Numbered from the stretch's first letter, positions 26,045 to 36,288 are shown. The stretch: DNA of 44,101 nucleotides from Saprospiraceae bacterium (GCA_020848995.1 JADLHA010000026.1:1-44101); one strand, 5' to 3'. Numbers and translations: made by a program. The notes: generated from the sequence alone by a model not told the origin.

Positions 26045-28228
26045 ATGTCTTCCAACCGGAATGCCGCCCTCAATTTATTTCTCTCCCGCCCAAAAATGAA
26101 CCTGGCAAGGGAAAACAGAAAGATCTCCGATTATTTTGCTGAAAACGTATTTACGGACGCCAAGTTGCGGGCTTATTTATCGCACGAGGCTTACAAGGCC
26201 TACCATCAGCGTCTGGAAGACGGCCAGAAAATCAGCCGGGAGCTGGCAGACCAGATTGCGGCAGCCCTCAAATCATGGGCTATGGAGAAGGGAACGACCC
26301 ATTACACCCACTGGTTCCAGCCTTTGACGGGCAGCACAGCAGAAAAACACGATTCATTTTTCACGCTCAGTAGCTCGGGCCAGGCCATGGAACGATTCGA
26401 TGGTGACGCCCTCGTGCAGCAGGAGCCGGATGCCTCATCTTTTCCAAGTGGCGGACTTCGCGCGACGTTTGAGGCAAGGGGTTATACGGCATGGGATCCC
26501 ATGTCACCTGCATTTATTATGGACATTGCCGGATCCAAGACACTCTGTATCCCCACGGTGTTTATCTCGTTTACCGGAGAGGCACTCGATCATAAGGCGC
26601 CTTTGCTCAGATCCATTGAAGCGCTTGACCGTGCAGCAACCGGCGTAGCCCGGTATTTTGACCGGTTTGTTAACAAGGTTACTGCGACCCTTGGCTGGGA
26701 GCAGGAGTATTTTCTCATTGATAAGGCCATGTATTATGCCCGCCCGGACCTGATGGCGGGAGGCCGGACCATATTCGGGCGAGGACCAGCAAAGGGCCAG
26801 CAACTCGAAGACCATTATTTTGGGGCAATCCCGGAGCGCGTGTATGCATTTATGGTTGACCTGGAGACGGAATGCCATAAACTGGGAATTCCCGTGCGTA
26901 CGCGCCACAACGAAGTTGCCCCCAGCCAGTTTGAGTGTGCACCTATGTTTGAAACCTGCAACATCGCGGTTGACCACAACCAGTTGCTCATGGATCTCAT
27001 GGATCGCGTAGCCCGCCGCCACCACCTCATCGTGCTGTTGCACGAAAAACCCTTTGCGGGGATCAACGGTTCCGGAAAACACAACAACTGGTCGATGAGC
27101 ACGGATACGGGAACCAACCTGCTGAGTCCCGGCAAAACGCCGCGAAACAATTTGTTGTTCCTCACTTTTTTCATCAACACCATCAAAGCCGTACACGACC
27201 ATGCAGACCTCCTGCGGGCCTGCATTGCTTCAGAAGGCAATGATTACCGTTTGGGAGCCAACGAAGCCCCGCCGGCGATCATTTCGGTCTTCATCGGCAA
27301 CTACCTGAGCCGGGTGCTCGATGCCATTGAGAAACGCGCAGAAGGCGCACTCAACGAGGAGGAAGAGCAGGATCTTAAAATCGACATCCACAAAATGATC
27401 CCGGACGTCATGCTCGACAATACGGACAGGAACCGGACATCGCCTTTTGCATTTACGGGCAATAAGTTTGAGTTCAGGGCAGTGGGATCTTCTGCCAATT
27501 GTGCGGATGCCATGATGACCCTCAACATGATCGTCGCCAACCAACTCGCCACATTTAAAGAAAAAGTTGACAAACACATTCAGGATGGTGAGAAAAAGGA
27601 CAGCGCAATATTGCGCGAACTTGCTGCCTGCATAGAATCAAGCCGCAACATCTTGTTTGAAGGCGACAATTACAGTGAAGCCTGGGCCCGCGAAGCGGAG
27701 CGTCGCGGATTGCCCAACATTCAGACTACACCCGATGCGTTGGATGTGTACGGCACCGCGAAAGCCCGGGAATTGTTTGCGGCTACCGGTGTTATGAACG
27801 AAAAGGAACTCGAAGCCAGACACGAGATCTACCTGGAAAAGTACATCAAGAAGGTCCAGATCGAAGTGAGTCTGGCACGGGAGTTATGCCTCAATCAGAT
27901 CCTTCCGGCCTGTCTGCGCTACCAGACGGAATTAATGACCAATCTTGCCGCCACCCGCGATTCCGGCCTCAGCACGGAAACGGTCGGGGAATTGATCACC
28001 ATAATCGCAGAAAACATCGACGCCGTTCGAAAGGGTTTGGCAGATATGGATGATGCCCTGGGGCAGGCGCACGAACAGCCCACTTCACGCGAACGAGCTC
28101 AGGCTTATTGCAAAGACGTCAAACCGCTTTTGCAGAACATCCGCTACCACGTCGATAAACTCGAACTCTTTGTTGAAGACCGCAACTGGCCCCTGCCCAA
28201 ATACCGGGAGATCCTGTTCAATCGGTGA
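26045..28228 (+). CDS. glnN: glutamine synthetase type III (GlnN)
   Basis: The 727-residue enzyme makes glutamine from glutamate, ammonia and ATP. Type III synthetases are long, dodecameric and typical of Bacteroidota. The ATG at 26045 gives the usual start 'MSSNRNAALNLFLSRPKMN'; the in-frame TTG at 26006 is rejected. Diagnostic stretches: 'HWFQPLTGSTAEKHDSF' near 80-96, 'SSFPSGGLRATFEARGYTAW', 'GWEQEYFLID' (metal ligands), 'RHNEVAPSQFECAPMFE', 'HEKPFAGINGSGKHNNWS' and 'DRNRTSPFAFTGNKFEFR'. The C-terminal helical extension is specific to type III. There is no adenylylation-site logic as in type I. It appears monocistronic. Confidence 0.97.
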   Translation: MSSNRNAALNLFLSRPKMNLARENRKISDYFAENVFTDAKLRAYLSHEAYKAYHQRLEDGQKISRELADQIAAALKSWAMEKGTTHYTHWFQPLTGSTAEKHDSFFTLSSSGQAMERFDGDALVQQEPDASSFPSGGLRATFEARGYTAWDPMSPAFIMDIAGSKTLCIPTVFISFTGEALDHKAPLLRSIEALDRAATGVARYFDRFVNKVTATLGWEQEYFLIDKAMYYARPDLMAGGRTIFGRGPAKGQQLEDHYFGAIPERVYAFMVDLETECHKLGIPVRTRHNEVAPSQFECAPMFETCNIAVDHNQLLMDLMDRVARRHHLIVLLHEKPFAGINGSGKHNNWSMSTDTGTNLLSPGKTPRNNLLFLTFFINTIKAVHDHADLLRACIASEGNDYRLGANEAPPAIISVFIGNYLSRVLDAIEKRAEGALNEEEEQDLKIDIHKMIPDVMLDNTDRNRTSPFAFTGNKFEFRAVGSSANCADAMMTLNMIVANQLATFKEKVDKHIQDGEKKDSAILRELAACIESSRNILFEGDNYSEAWAREAERRGLPNIQTTPDALDVYGTAKARELFAATGVMNEKELEARHEIYLEKYIKKVQIEVSLARELCLNQILPACLRYQTELMTNLAATRDSGLSTETVGELITIIAENIDAVRKGLADMDDALGQAHEQPTSRERAQAYCKDVKPLLQNIRYHVDKLELFVEDRNWPLPKYREILFNR

Positions 28229-28290
28229 GAATCAGGGAACCGTACAATAACATATTGGAAACGTACTCGCGAATCCGCTCGAAAAATTGT

Positions 28291-29427
<1,137 letters not shown>

Positions 29428-29445
29428 TTAAGAATAAAAGATCCG

Positions 29446-30645
29446 TCACGAAGTGATCTCGTTCATAGAAATGCCCCCGTCGCTTTTTGCGTCGTCGAGC
29501 CAGGACCGGTGGTAGTCGGGCAACTCGATGCCCGCCGCCTGCCGGGTCATGCAAAGCGGACGAAAGGTATCGATCATCACGGCGAGCTCTCTCGTTTCTT
29601 TAGCGCCAATGCTCTTTTCTACGGTACCCGGATGCGGACCGTGAGGGATTCCTCCCGGGTGCAGCGTGAGCATGCCTTTCTCCACATGCTTGCGGCTCAT
29701 AAACTCCCCATCGACATAGTAAAGCACTTCATCGGAATCGACGTTGCTGTGGTTGTAGGGGGCCGGTATGGCTTGCGGGTGGTAGTCGTACAAGCGTGGC
29801 ACAAAGGAGCAGATGACGAAATTTTTTCCGTCAAAGGTCTGGTGGACCGGCGGTGGTTGGTGAATGCGACCCGTTATCGGTTCGAAGTCGTGAATTGAAA
29901 ATGCAAAGGGATAGACAAAACCATCCCAGCCAACGACATCGAGCGGGTGATTAAGGTAGTGATAGGGATACAAGGCATCCTGTTTCTTGATGTAGACCAG
30001 GTAATCACCGCGTTCGTCGTGCGTTTCCAATTCTCCGGGTTTGCGGATGTCGCGTTCGCAAAAGGGAGCATGTTCGAGCAGTTGACCATAATCGTTGCGG
30101 TATCTACGCGGAAAGCTTACCGGGCCCGCTGATTCTACGATGAGCAACCGGTTGTTGCTGCCGTCAAACTGAAACTGGTAGATGGTTCCACGGGGTATGA
30201 CGAGGTAGTCGCCATAGCCAAATCGCAAGTTGCCATACATGCTTCGCAATATACCTGAACCTTCGTGAATAAAGATGATCTCGTCTGAATCGGCATTTTT
30301 GAAAAAATAATTTGAATGCGTTGCAGAAGGCGCGGATAGCAGGATCTTACAATCTGCGTTGACGAGAATCGGTATGCGGCTATTGAGGTGATCGCTGTCA
30401 GGTGCAATCGAAAATCCTTTCAGGCAGCGGTGGCGCAACTGGCGGTCACTCACCAGTTCGGGAGCTACTGAACGGGGATCTTCAATTTGAGTGATCTGGG
30501 TCGGAGGATGACAATGGTAGAGCAGGGAGTAGTTGTCGGAAAAGCCTTCCGTAGAAAATAACTGCTCGTGATAAAGACTTCCTTCCGGTTTCCGAAATTG
30601 CGTGTGGCGTTTGGCAGGAAATTTTCCCAAGTGGTGATAATGCAC
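29446..30645 (-). CDS. hmgA: homogentisate 1,2-dioxygenase
   Basis: The roughly 399-residue non-haem iron ring-cleaving enzyme makes maleylacetoacetate from homogentisate. Recognisable blocks are 'HTQFRKPEGSLYHEQLFSTEGF' at the N-terminus (positions about 12-33 from the chosen start), 'NPLDVVGWDGFVYPF'-like 'HPLDVVGWDGFVYPF', 'HQTFDGKNFVICSFVPRL' and 'LHPGGIPHGPHPG' with metal-binding histidines. The GTG at 30645 gives 'VHYHHLGKFPAKRHTQ', matching where family members begin. An ATG at 30687 would add 14 residues and overlap the divergent acylphosphatase start. A still earlier start at 30747 is rejected. It is the first gene of hmgA-hpd. No clear -7 element is visible on this strand. Confidence 0.93.
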   Translation of the reverse strand: MHYHHLGKFPAKRHTQFRKPEGSLYHEQLFSTEGFSDNYSLLYHCHPPTQITQIEDPRSVAPELVSDRQLRHRCLKGFSIAPDSDHLNSRIPILVNADCKILLSAPSATHSNYFFKNADSDEIIFIHEGSGILRSMYGNLRFGYGDYLVIPRGTIYQFQFDGSNNRLLIVESAGPVSFPRRYRNDYGQLLEHAPFCERDIRKPGELETHDERGDYLVYIKKQDALYPYHYLNHPLDVVGWDGFVYPFAFSIHDFEPITGRIHQPPPVHQTFDGKNFVICSFVPRLYDYHPQAIPAPYNHSNVDSDEVLYYVDGEFMSRKHVEKGMLTLHPGGIPHGPHPGTVEKSIGAKETRELAVMIDTFRPLCMTRQAAGIELPDYHRSWLDDAKSDGGISMNEITS

Positions 30646-30654
30646 GATCGTCGG

Positions 30655-30662
30655 TAAATTTG
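30655..30662 (+). promoter_or_regulatory. -7 box for the acylphosphatase gene
   Basis: TAAATTTG matches TAnnTTTG and ends 19 bases before the ATG at 30682. It supports that start and implies a very short leader. Confidence 0.5.
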
Positions 30663-30681
30663 TGTGGTAAAGATAGAAAAA

Positions 30682-30966
30682 ATGCATGCTGATCGATGTG
30701 TCGAAATCATCGTGTACGGAAAAGTGCAGGGTGTCTATTTCAGACAATCTACCCTTGAAAAGGCCACGGAACTTGGCCTCAGAGGTTATGTGCGCAACCG
30801 GGGTGACGGCAGCGTTTACATTTGCGCCGCAGGTTCAGAAGAAGCCATACAGGAAATCATTGCCTGGTGCCAAACCGGCCCGAGGGCTGCCCGCGTCGAC
30901 AAAGTGGACATTCAGGCCTTAGAGCATATCAGCGAGCAGGGCTTTTCCATTTTGCGCGATGCCTGA
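30682..30966 (+). CDS. acylphosphatase
   Basis: The 94-residue enzyme hydrolyses acyl phosphates. Catalytic residues are Arg21 in 'YGKVQGVYFRQST' and Asn39 in 'GYVRNRGDGSVYI'; both are intact. The alpha/beta sandwich ends with 'ARVDKVDIQALEH'. The ATG at 30682 is chosen; a GTG at 30664 would lie within seven bases of the -7 box and probably upstream of the transcription start. It is divergent from hmgA and ends at a bidirectional terminator. Confidence 0.93.
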   Translation: MHADRCVEIIVYGKVQGVYFRQSTLEKATELGLRGYVRNRGDGSVYICAAGSEEAIQEIIAWCQTGPRAARVDKVDIQALEHISEQGFSILRDA

Positions 30967-30974
30967 CCAGGAAC

Positions 30975-31011
30975 AAAAAAAACCCGGAAGCGAAGGGCCT
31001 CCGGGTTTTTT
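30975..31011. terminator. bidirectional terminator
   Basis: AACCCGGA and TCCGGGTT arms enclose an 11-base loop, with an A-run before and a T-run after. It serves the acylphosphatase gene on the plus strand and the T9SS protein gene on the minus strand. Confidence 0.88.
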
Positions 31012-31034
31012 ATGTTTTTGCGTCAAGGCGGCGT

Positions 31035-32924
31035 TTACTTGACCACCGTAAATTTTTTGGTGAGCGTTCCTTCACTGGTCGAAACGCGGATCAGGTAAGT
31101 GCCTGCATTCAAACTGCCCGTTTCAACTGGAACGATCTGCTGTTGAACCGCCTGGTATGAGTTGAAATTCAAAATGCGGCCGTCGAGCTGAGCGATCGTG
31201 ATGTTGGCATCCGTCGCTTCATCAAACGTTAGGGATACCTTCAAAGCTTCGCCCGAGGTGATGGGGTTGGGATACAACTCCATGGCATTTTGCGCAAGCG
31301 GCTTATCGTCGGTGAGTACGGCAAGCTTGATCAGCAATTCCATAAAAGGAGTGTTTACTCCATTAAATCCATTGAACCATTCTCCGGCCTGGTCGATGAC
31401 GAAGGTTGAGAAAGGCTGGGTGTTGTAGCTCTTTTCGTTGCTGATCACATGGAAAACCGGTACCGCGCCAGTTGCGGTGGCAGGGTGCTCTGCACCGATA
31501 AAATATCTGCTCCCAGGCACCAATGGAATGGTTGGGTCTCCGGTGTTGAAATCCGTCAAATCCACCTCAATTGGATCGTAATTCTGCTCGGTTGACCCTG
31601 AGAAGGACTCTGCAGAAAGGATGTCGACTGAAAGTGATCCAATGCCCTGGGTACCATCAAAATTGGTAAATCCCGGATCGATGTCATCTTTTACGCGAAG
31701 AAAATAAACGGACACCGAGTAACCGTTTAAGGTGCCTCCCGGGTTGGCCACCAAAGCAAAGCGGGCCTTTTCTGCTACCCACAGGTCATTCGCATTCCAG
31801 CAGGTCGAAGTGCGATACTGGTTGCCGAAGATGTAACCTTGTCCACTGCCGGAGCGAACCCCACCTGTGTAACGGGGCGCTTTGGCAAATTCATCGAGGG
31901 ACACTTCAAACGAGTCGAGGCGGATGTTGTCGAGCTGGTTGAAATCGCCCGTCGCATCCAGGCCATAGATGGTATAGCGGAAATAGTAGCGCCCGAAACC
32001 CAGTTGATTGGGTACAAAAAAGTTGGGGGTTCGGAATGAAGTATCATCATCTGAAGTCAGCAGCGTTGGGATGATGAGAGAATCGCGGAACAGAACGCGT
32101 TTGCGGTCGATGTCGAGGATCTCACCCAGCAATACGACGTTGGTCTGATCGAGCTTTCCTTTGTTGCTGATGTTGGCAGAAAACACCATGGTGTCGGTGC
32201 AGATCTGCGATTTCGGCTGGCGGTATGCCGCAGGAGTATAAAAGTGGCTGTCGAAGGCGAGGTCGTAGCTGGGGATTTCCAGCAACTGTACGTCGTCGAT
32301 GATCCAGAAATAGTATTCGCCGTCAAAGCGAAAACGGATCTGTACATTGGCCTGTTGCGCAGCAACGCTGGTGATGTCGAGGGTCACCACGCTGTTGGGT
32401 GCAATTTCCTGGTTGGACGGAATGCCCTCATTGAATTGGAAGGGAACCCAGGTTGCTCCTCCATCGTTGGTCACATCGACGAACGTCGAAGACTGGTAAT
32501 TCCGATAATATTGATTGAATTTAAGCAGAATCCCAGTAAAATTGGAACAGTCAATAACAGGGCTGACGAGCACTCCGGAATGCGGGGCGGGACATTTGCC
32601 ATTGCGGAAATTGCCCTGAATGCCGGCGTTGTCATACTGATCAGAGTTAAACACCATGGCACCATTTGCGCGGCTCGGCGAATTGATCGGTCCGCGGGTG
32701 CCGTAATATGCCCCCCCTGCGGCACTTCCATTCGGGCTATAGTACCAAAGGGCAGAATCGGCCTTGGCAGGGTCATCAGAGCTCAGCCCCTGGGTCGTCC
32801 AACCGTTCAATCCTCCCATAAAGGTGGAATTGGGCTCGTTGGGCCCACCCCAGAGTATGGCCTGTGCATTCGCCAAAAAAAGACCAAAGCACAGGAGACA
32901 TAAAGTGGTAAAGATTCTTTTCAT
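31035..32924 (-). CDS. T9SS type A sorting domain protein with jelly-roll-like domain
   Basis: The 629-residue secreted protein has a signal peptide (MKRIFTTLCLLCFGLFLANAQ). A first domain near 25-215 carries 'FMGGLNGWTTQGLSSDDP', 'VLVSPVIDCSNFTGILLKFNQYY' and 'YYFWIIDDVQLLEIP', the pattern of MAM/LamG-like jelly-roll domains in Bacteroidota surface proteins. A central beta-rich region of unclear fold follows, and a type A sorting domain begins at about 545 ('NAMELYPNPITSGEALKV') and ends 'GTYLIRVSTSEGTLTKKFTVVK'. No catalytic motif is visible; adhesion or carbohydrate binding is possible (inference). It is monocistronic between two terminators or promoters. Confidence 0.9.
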   Translation of the reverse strand: MKRIFTTLCLLCFGLFLANAQAILWGGPNEPNSTFMGGLNGWTTQGLSSDDPAKADSALWYYSPNGSAAGGAYYGTRGPINSPSRANGAMVFNSDQYDNAGIQGNFRNGKCPAPHSGVLVSPVIDCSNFTGILLKFNQYYRNYQSSTFVDVTNDGGATWVPFQFNEGIPSNQEIAPNSVVTLDITSVAAQQANVQIRFRFDGEYYFWIIDDVQLLEIPSYDLAFDSHFYTPAAYRQPKSQICTDTMVFSANISNKGKLDQTNVVLLGEILDIDRKRVLFRDSLIIPTLLTSDDDTSFRTPNFFVPNQLGFGRYYFRYTIYGLDATGDFNQLDNIRLDSFEVSLDEFAKAPRYTGGVRSGSGQGYIFGNQYRTSTCWNANDLWVAEKARFALVANPGGTLNGYSVSVYFLRVKDDIDPGFTNFDGTQGIGSLSVDILSAESFSGSTEQNYDPIEVDLTDFNTGDPTIPLVPGSRYFIGAEHPATATGAVPVFHVISNEKSYNTQPFSTFVIDQAGEWFNGFNGVNTPFMELLIKLAVLTDDKPLAQNAMELYPNPITSGEALKVSLTFDEATDANITIAQLDGRILNFNSYQAVQQQIVPVETGSLNAGTYLIRVSTSEGTLTKKFTVVK

Positions 32925-32971
32925 AAATGCAGATAGTTATTTAAAGTGAAGAATAATCATTAAAAAGCCCA

Positions 32972-32979
32972 CAAAGATA
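32972..32979 (-). promoter_or_regulatory. -7 box for the 629-residue T9SS protein gene
   Basis: TATCTTTG on the minus strand matches TAnnTTTG, 47 bases before the ATG at 32924, in the short gap after the heptose kinase gene. Confidence 0.45.
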
Positions 32980-33002
32980 ATGCAGGAAGACCGATTGCAG
33001 GG

Positions 33003-34013
33003 TTATTTCCGCAGGATGGATTCCAGCTTTTCAAGCAACAAGGACCGGTCTACTGCCAGAACGCCCGCCTTTTCACAAACCTGGCCCCCCGCTTCGTTGC
33101 AGCATATGGCCATAAACTCAAGGGATAACGTCCGGGCCATACAAATCGCTGCCAGGCTGATCACGGTATCCCCCGCACCGCTGACGTCGGCGACCTTGCG
33201 GGCCGCCGTTTTGAAGACCCTTCCGGGTGTATTTCGGTCTCCCAGCCAAATGCCGCCTGCAGCCAGGGTAATCATCAGGGCATCGCAGCCGATGCGCCGG
33301 CGAAGATAGGCATCCAGATTGGCAAGGTCGGCTGGACCCCGGTATTTGCCGGGGTATTGAAGGCTTGCCTCGCGGAGGTTGGGCTTAAAAAGATCCACCC
33401 CGCGATAGGAAAAAAAGCTGCGTTCTTTAGGGTCTACGGCTACCCGGATGCCGTATTGCTGACAGAGCCGGAGAATCCTTCCAATCCAGGCTGCGTGCAA
33501 AAACCCTTTGTCGTAATCCTGAAGAATCAGCACTTCGGGCCGGTCGTTCCGGAAAAGGGCTTCCAGCTGATGCAATACCTTGTTCTGAATGGACCGGCCC
33601 ACCTTTTCAATGCTTTCCCAATCGATCCGGGTCACCTGGTAGCCATCTGCAAGAACGCGGGTTTTGACCGTAGTGGGGCGACCGGTGTCAGCGACCAGAA
33701 AGAGGAAGTCACAGTGGGCGTGTTGAAGCAGCTCCCCCAAAGTGGCGGCCATGGAATCGTTGCCCGTCAACCCAAACAAACTTACCCTGCAGCCCATCGC
33801 CTTGAGGTTAGCGGCTACGTTGGAGGCTCCCCCCGGCATATCGTAGGTGCGGGAACACTGAATGACCGGCACCGGAGCTTCAGGAGAGATCCGCGTTGCC
33901 TGACCAGTGATGTAGTGGTCGACCATCACGTCTCCCAGCACAGCGATGTGAAGTTTGCCGAGATCCTCGCTCAGCACTTCAAGTTCTTCGGTCAGTTTCC
34001 CGGTTTTGGCCAT
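33003..34013 (-). CDS. PfkB-family sugar kinase, RfaE1/HldA-like (heptose-7-phosphate kinase)
   Basis: The 336-residue ribokinase-fold kinase closely resembles the kinase half of HldE: 'VLGDVMVDHYITGQATRISPEAPVPV' near 26-51, 'MPGGASNVAANLKAMG', 'LILQDYDKGFL', 'VAVDPKERSF' and the anion hole 'DVSGAGDTVISLAA' near 275-288. The expected reaction is phosphorylation of D-glycero-D-manno-heptose 7-phosphate at C1 for LPS core. There is no adenylyltransferase domain, so a separate RfaE2 should exist elsewhere. Its start overlaps the end of waaA by 22 bases, which supports an LPS-core role. Confidence 0.9.
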   Translation of the reverse strand: MAKTGKLTEELEVLSEDLGKLHIAVLGDVMVDHYITGQATRISPEAPVPVIQCSRTYDMPGGASNVAANLKAMGCRVSLFGLTGNDSMAATLGELLQHAHCDFLFLVADTGRPTTVKTRVLADGYQVTRIDWESIEKVGRSIQNKVLHQLEALFRNDRPEVLILQDYDKGFLHAAWIGRILRLCQQYGIRVAVDPKERSFFSYRGVDLFKPNLREASLQYPGKYRGPADLANLDAYLRRRIGCDALMITLAAGGIWLGDRNTPGRVFKTAARKVADVSGAGDTVISLAAICMARTLSLEFMAICCNEAGGQVCEKAGVLAVDRSLLLEKLESILRK

Positions 34014-35260
34014 TGTTCGAGAAGGGGTTTCAGCGTTTTGTAAATCTTTTCCGAGGCACCGGAATGTTGGGCAAAATACGCAAGGATCTGTTGTCGGAGC
34101 TTGGGGTCATCGGTTTCAAAACGAATGAAAAGTGCAATCAGATCATCTACAGTTTCAATGGAATGCCCAAATCCGGCCTGAATAAAGTGTCCGGCCTCCG
34201 GAAACTTCCGGTGCCGGGGTCCGAAACAGACCGGCAACCCGTAGACTGCCGGTTCCAGCAAGTTGTGCACGCCTTTTGCAAAACCTCCACCCACGTAGGC
34301 AAAATGTCCCTTGCGGTAAATTCCTGCCAGCAAACCAATGCAGTCGATTGCCAGGACCCGGCTGTTTAAACCAGGTTGGTATTGGCTCCATCGCGTGCAA
34401 GTCCCTGAGAAATGGCGTTCGATGCGAAGGAGCTCAACTTCGTCCACCCGGTGCGGAGCAAGGATGCACTTCCAGCCTCGTTGCAGGGCAAACCGCATGG
34501 CCGGAACCAGTCGGTCCAGATCGCTTTGCCACGTGCTGCCTGCGACAAAAATCCGTTGGGCCCCACAGAATGCCTCCAGTTTTTCCGAAACATCTGCTTC
34601 CAACGCCTCGCCAGCCAGACGAACTACGCGGTCGATCCGGGTATCCCCTGCCCGTTCGTGGTTGTCATAGCCCCGTGCCGAAAGCTGCTTGCCCGTTTCG
34701 AGGTCTTGTACGAAAACGCGACGGGCGCGCATGACCCGGGCCAAAAAAGAGTTAGCCCACGGATGGAGCAGGTAATGATTGGGGCGCAAAATCGCCGAAA
34801 TGTAGAAAAAGGGGAGGCGACGCTGGTGCAATTGATGCAAAAGTTCAAACCAAAAGTCGTACTTGATGAAAATGGCAATATCCGGTTTCCACAAGTCCAG
34901 CCAGGAGCTCACCTCATCTCTTAGGTCGGAGGGAAAATAGGCAACGCAATCGGCGGCAGGGTAGTTTTTTTTGAGGTCATAGCCGGAAGGAGAATAAAAG
35001 CTAAGCATGATCAACCAGTCGGGATGCCTGTCCCGGACGATTTCCATCAAGGTACGCCCCTGCTCAAATTCGCCCAGAGAAGCAGCGTGGAACCAAATTC
35101 TGGGCCTGCTGCCTGAAGCATGCTGGTGGTTCCATTGCACCAGTTTTTCTTTCCAATGCCTTCTTCCTTCCCGCCAGCGCCTGGCGTCTTTCCGGCAGCA
35201 CGCAGCAAGACGGACCAGAGAAAAATAGAGTCGCATGGCGATGGTATACAGGGCGAACAT
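33992..35260 (-). CDS. waaA: 3-deoxy-D-manno-octulosonic acid (Kdo) transferase
   Basis: The 422-residue membrane-anchored GT-B enzyme attaches Kdo to lipid A precursor. The N-terminal hydrophobic helix is 'ALYTIAMRLYFSLVRLAA'. 'WFHAASLGEFEQGRTLME' (variant of the HAASVGE motif with the catalytic Glu), 'KYDFWFELLHQL', 'VFVAGSTWQSDLDRLVPA' and 'AYVGGGFAKGVHNLLEPAVYGLPVCFGP' (positions about 345-372) are family blocks. The ATG at 35260 lies five bases after the stop of the preceding outer-membrane protein gene; the ORF start at 35332 would run back into that gene. It is cotranscribed with the heptose kinase gene. Confidence 0.95.
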   Translation of the reverse strand: MFALYTIAMRLYFSLVRLAACCRKDARRWREGRRHWKEKLVQWNHQHASGSRPRIWFHAASLGEFEQGRTLMEIVRDRHPDWLIMLSFYSPSGYDLKKNYPAADCVAYFPSDLRDEVSSWLDLWKPDIAIFIKYDFWFELLHQLHQRRLPFFYISAILRPNHYLLHPWANSFLARVMRARRVFVQDLETGKQLSARGYDNHERAGDTRIDRVVRLAGEALEADVSEKLEAFCGAQRIFVAGSTWQSDLDRLVPAMRFALQRGWKCILAPHRVDEVELLRIERHFSGTCTRWSQYQPGLNSRVLAIDCIGLLAGIYRKGHFAYVGGGFAKGVHNLLEPAVYGLPVCFGPRHRKFPEAGHFIQAGFGHSIETVDDLIALFIRFETDDPKLRQQILAYFAQHSGASEKIYKTLKPLLEQWPKPGN

Positions 35261-35265
35261 CCGGT

Positions 35266-36021
35266 TCAATATTCGAGGTCGTCCGCGTTCCCGAGGTGGA
35301 AAGGCAGGTAAAGGGCAAGTCGCAACTGCCACATCAGGTCGAGACGGGACGTTCCCAGTTCACTGATCCCAAGATCGTAATGATAACTTCGCTGGTTTCG
35401 GGTAAAACCAAAAACCGTTTCAATGCCTGCATAATAACTAAACCCTCCGGATTTGGACAGGTGTTCAAAGCCAACGGCAGGAACGAGGGCCAGGCCGTTG
35501 CTGAGGCGATCGAGTCCCTGGATCAGGGTTTTGTCGAACTGTGGGAGGGCGCTGGCATCGTCGACGAAACGGATGGAATGCTCGATGAACCCGAGCCCGA
35601 GTTGCCATTTGAGCTGGGAATGAGCAGATGGCGATTCGCGCAAGGCTATCAGGCCCCCACCGCTGACCAGGAGCATCCAGGCGCGCTCCCGCAACTTCAT
35701 TTCAGCCAGAAGCTGGTCAACACCGATCAACAATCCGTATTGGGACGTGCGGAACGGCGCAATCACATCTTCCTTTACGGTTTGCCCAAAAAATACGGAT
35801 CCGCGAAGGCCTATATGGAAAGGATTCTTTGCGGGGTGATAAGCCATCCCACCCCCAATGGCCAGGTGCGAACCGAAACGCTCGGCCAGGTCTCCTCCCG
35901 GGATGCCCATCGCATAGTTGAATTCTGTCAGCACCACCGGTCGCTGTTGTGCAAGCACCGGTCTCGTCGGCAAGCCGCACAGCCCGGCGGACAACAAAAC
36001 CATGATCGATATGCGTTTCAT
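35266..36021 (-). CDS. predicted outer-membrane beta-barrel protein, unknown
   Basis: The 251-residue product begins MKRISIMVLLSAGLCGLPTRPVLAQ, a good signal peptide. The earlier ATG at 36117 adds a cytosolic-looking stretch and lies upstream of the -7 box, so 36021 is taken. The mature part alternates aromatic amphipathic strands ('LAIGGGMAYHPAKNPFHIGL', 'MLLVSGGGLIALRE', 'YYAGIETVFGFTRN', 'LDLMWQLRLALYLPF') as in PorT/OmpA-like barrels. It is five bases upstream of waaA, but no specific link to LPS synthesis is recognisable. Confidence 0.75.
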   Translation of the reverse strand: MKRISIMVLLSAGLCGLPTRPVLAQQRPVVLTEFNYAMGIPGGDLAERFGSHLAIGGGMAYHPAKNPFHIGLRGSVFFGQTVKEDVIAPFRTSQYGLLIGVDQLLAEMKLRERAWMLLVSGGGLIALRESPSAHSQLKWQLGLGFIEHSIRFVDDASALPQFDKTLIQGLDRLSNGLALVPAVGFEHLSKSGGFSYYAGIETVFGFTRNQRSYHYDLGISELGTSRLDLMWQLRLALYLPFHLGNADDLEY

Positions 36022-36095
36022 GCTACAGTCGAAGTGAATGGGGATTGCCGTAAAAGGGAACAGGGCGAAGGTAAACTCGTAGGTTGAACACAGCC

Positions 36096-36103
36096 CAAAA
36101 TTA
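36096..36103 (-). promoter_or_regulatory. -7 box for the outer-membrane protein-waaA-kinase operon
   Basis: TAATTTTG on the minus strand matches TAnnTTTG, 74 bases before the ATG at 36021. It supports that start. Confidence 0.4.
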
Positions 36104-36274
36104 ACTACCGCTGCCAACTCCAGGCGAGCAGTTGGCGAAATGTCTGTTCATATTAAAATTTTTAATTATAATTAATTTGCTATTTATAAGCATTTTAAAA
36201 ATTAAATATTATTAACATATATATTTTATGTATTATATTGATCATTGATTATCAATAATTTTATTTCATTTTAT

Positions 36275-36282
36275 TACATTTG
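36275..36282 (+). promoter_or_regulatory. -7 box for the polysaccharide gene cluster
   Basis: TACATTTG matches TAnnTTTG and ends six bases before the ATG at 36289, implying a leaderless or nearly leaderless message. The preceding 140 bases are very AT-rich. Confidence 0.5.
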
Positions 36283-36288
36283 CACGGC

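Noticed and set aside
26504-27202. 232-codon open frame antisense to glutamine synthetase III
   Set aside because: It lies wholly within a conserved gene and encodes no recognisable protein.
36140-36279. AT-rich tract considered as a replication origin
   Set aside because: No DnaA boxes, dnaA or dnaN gene nearby; it fits a promoter region better.
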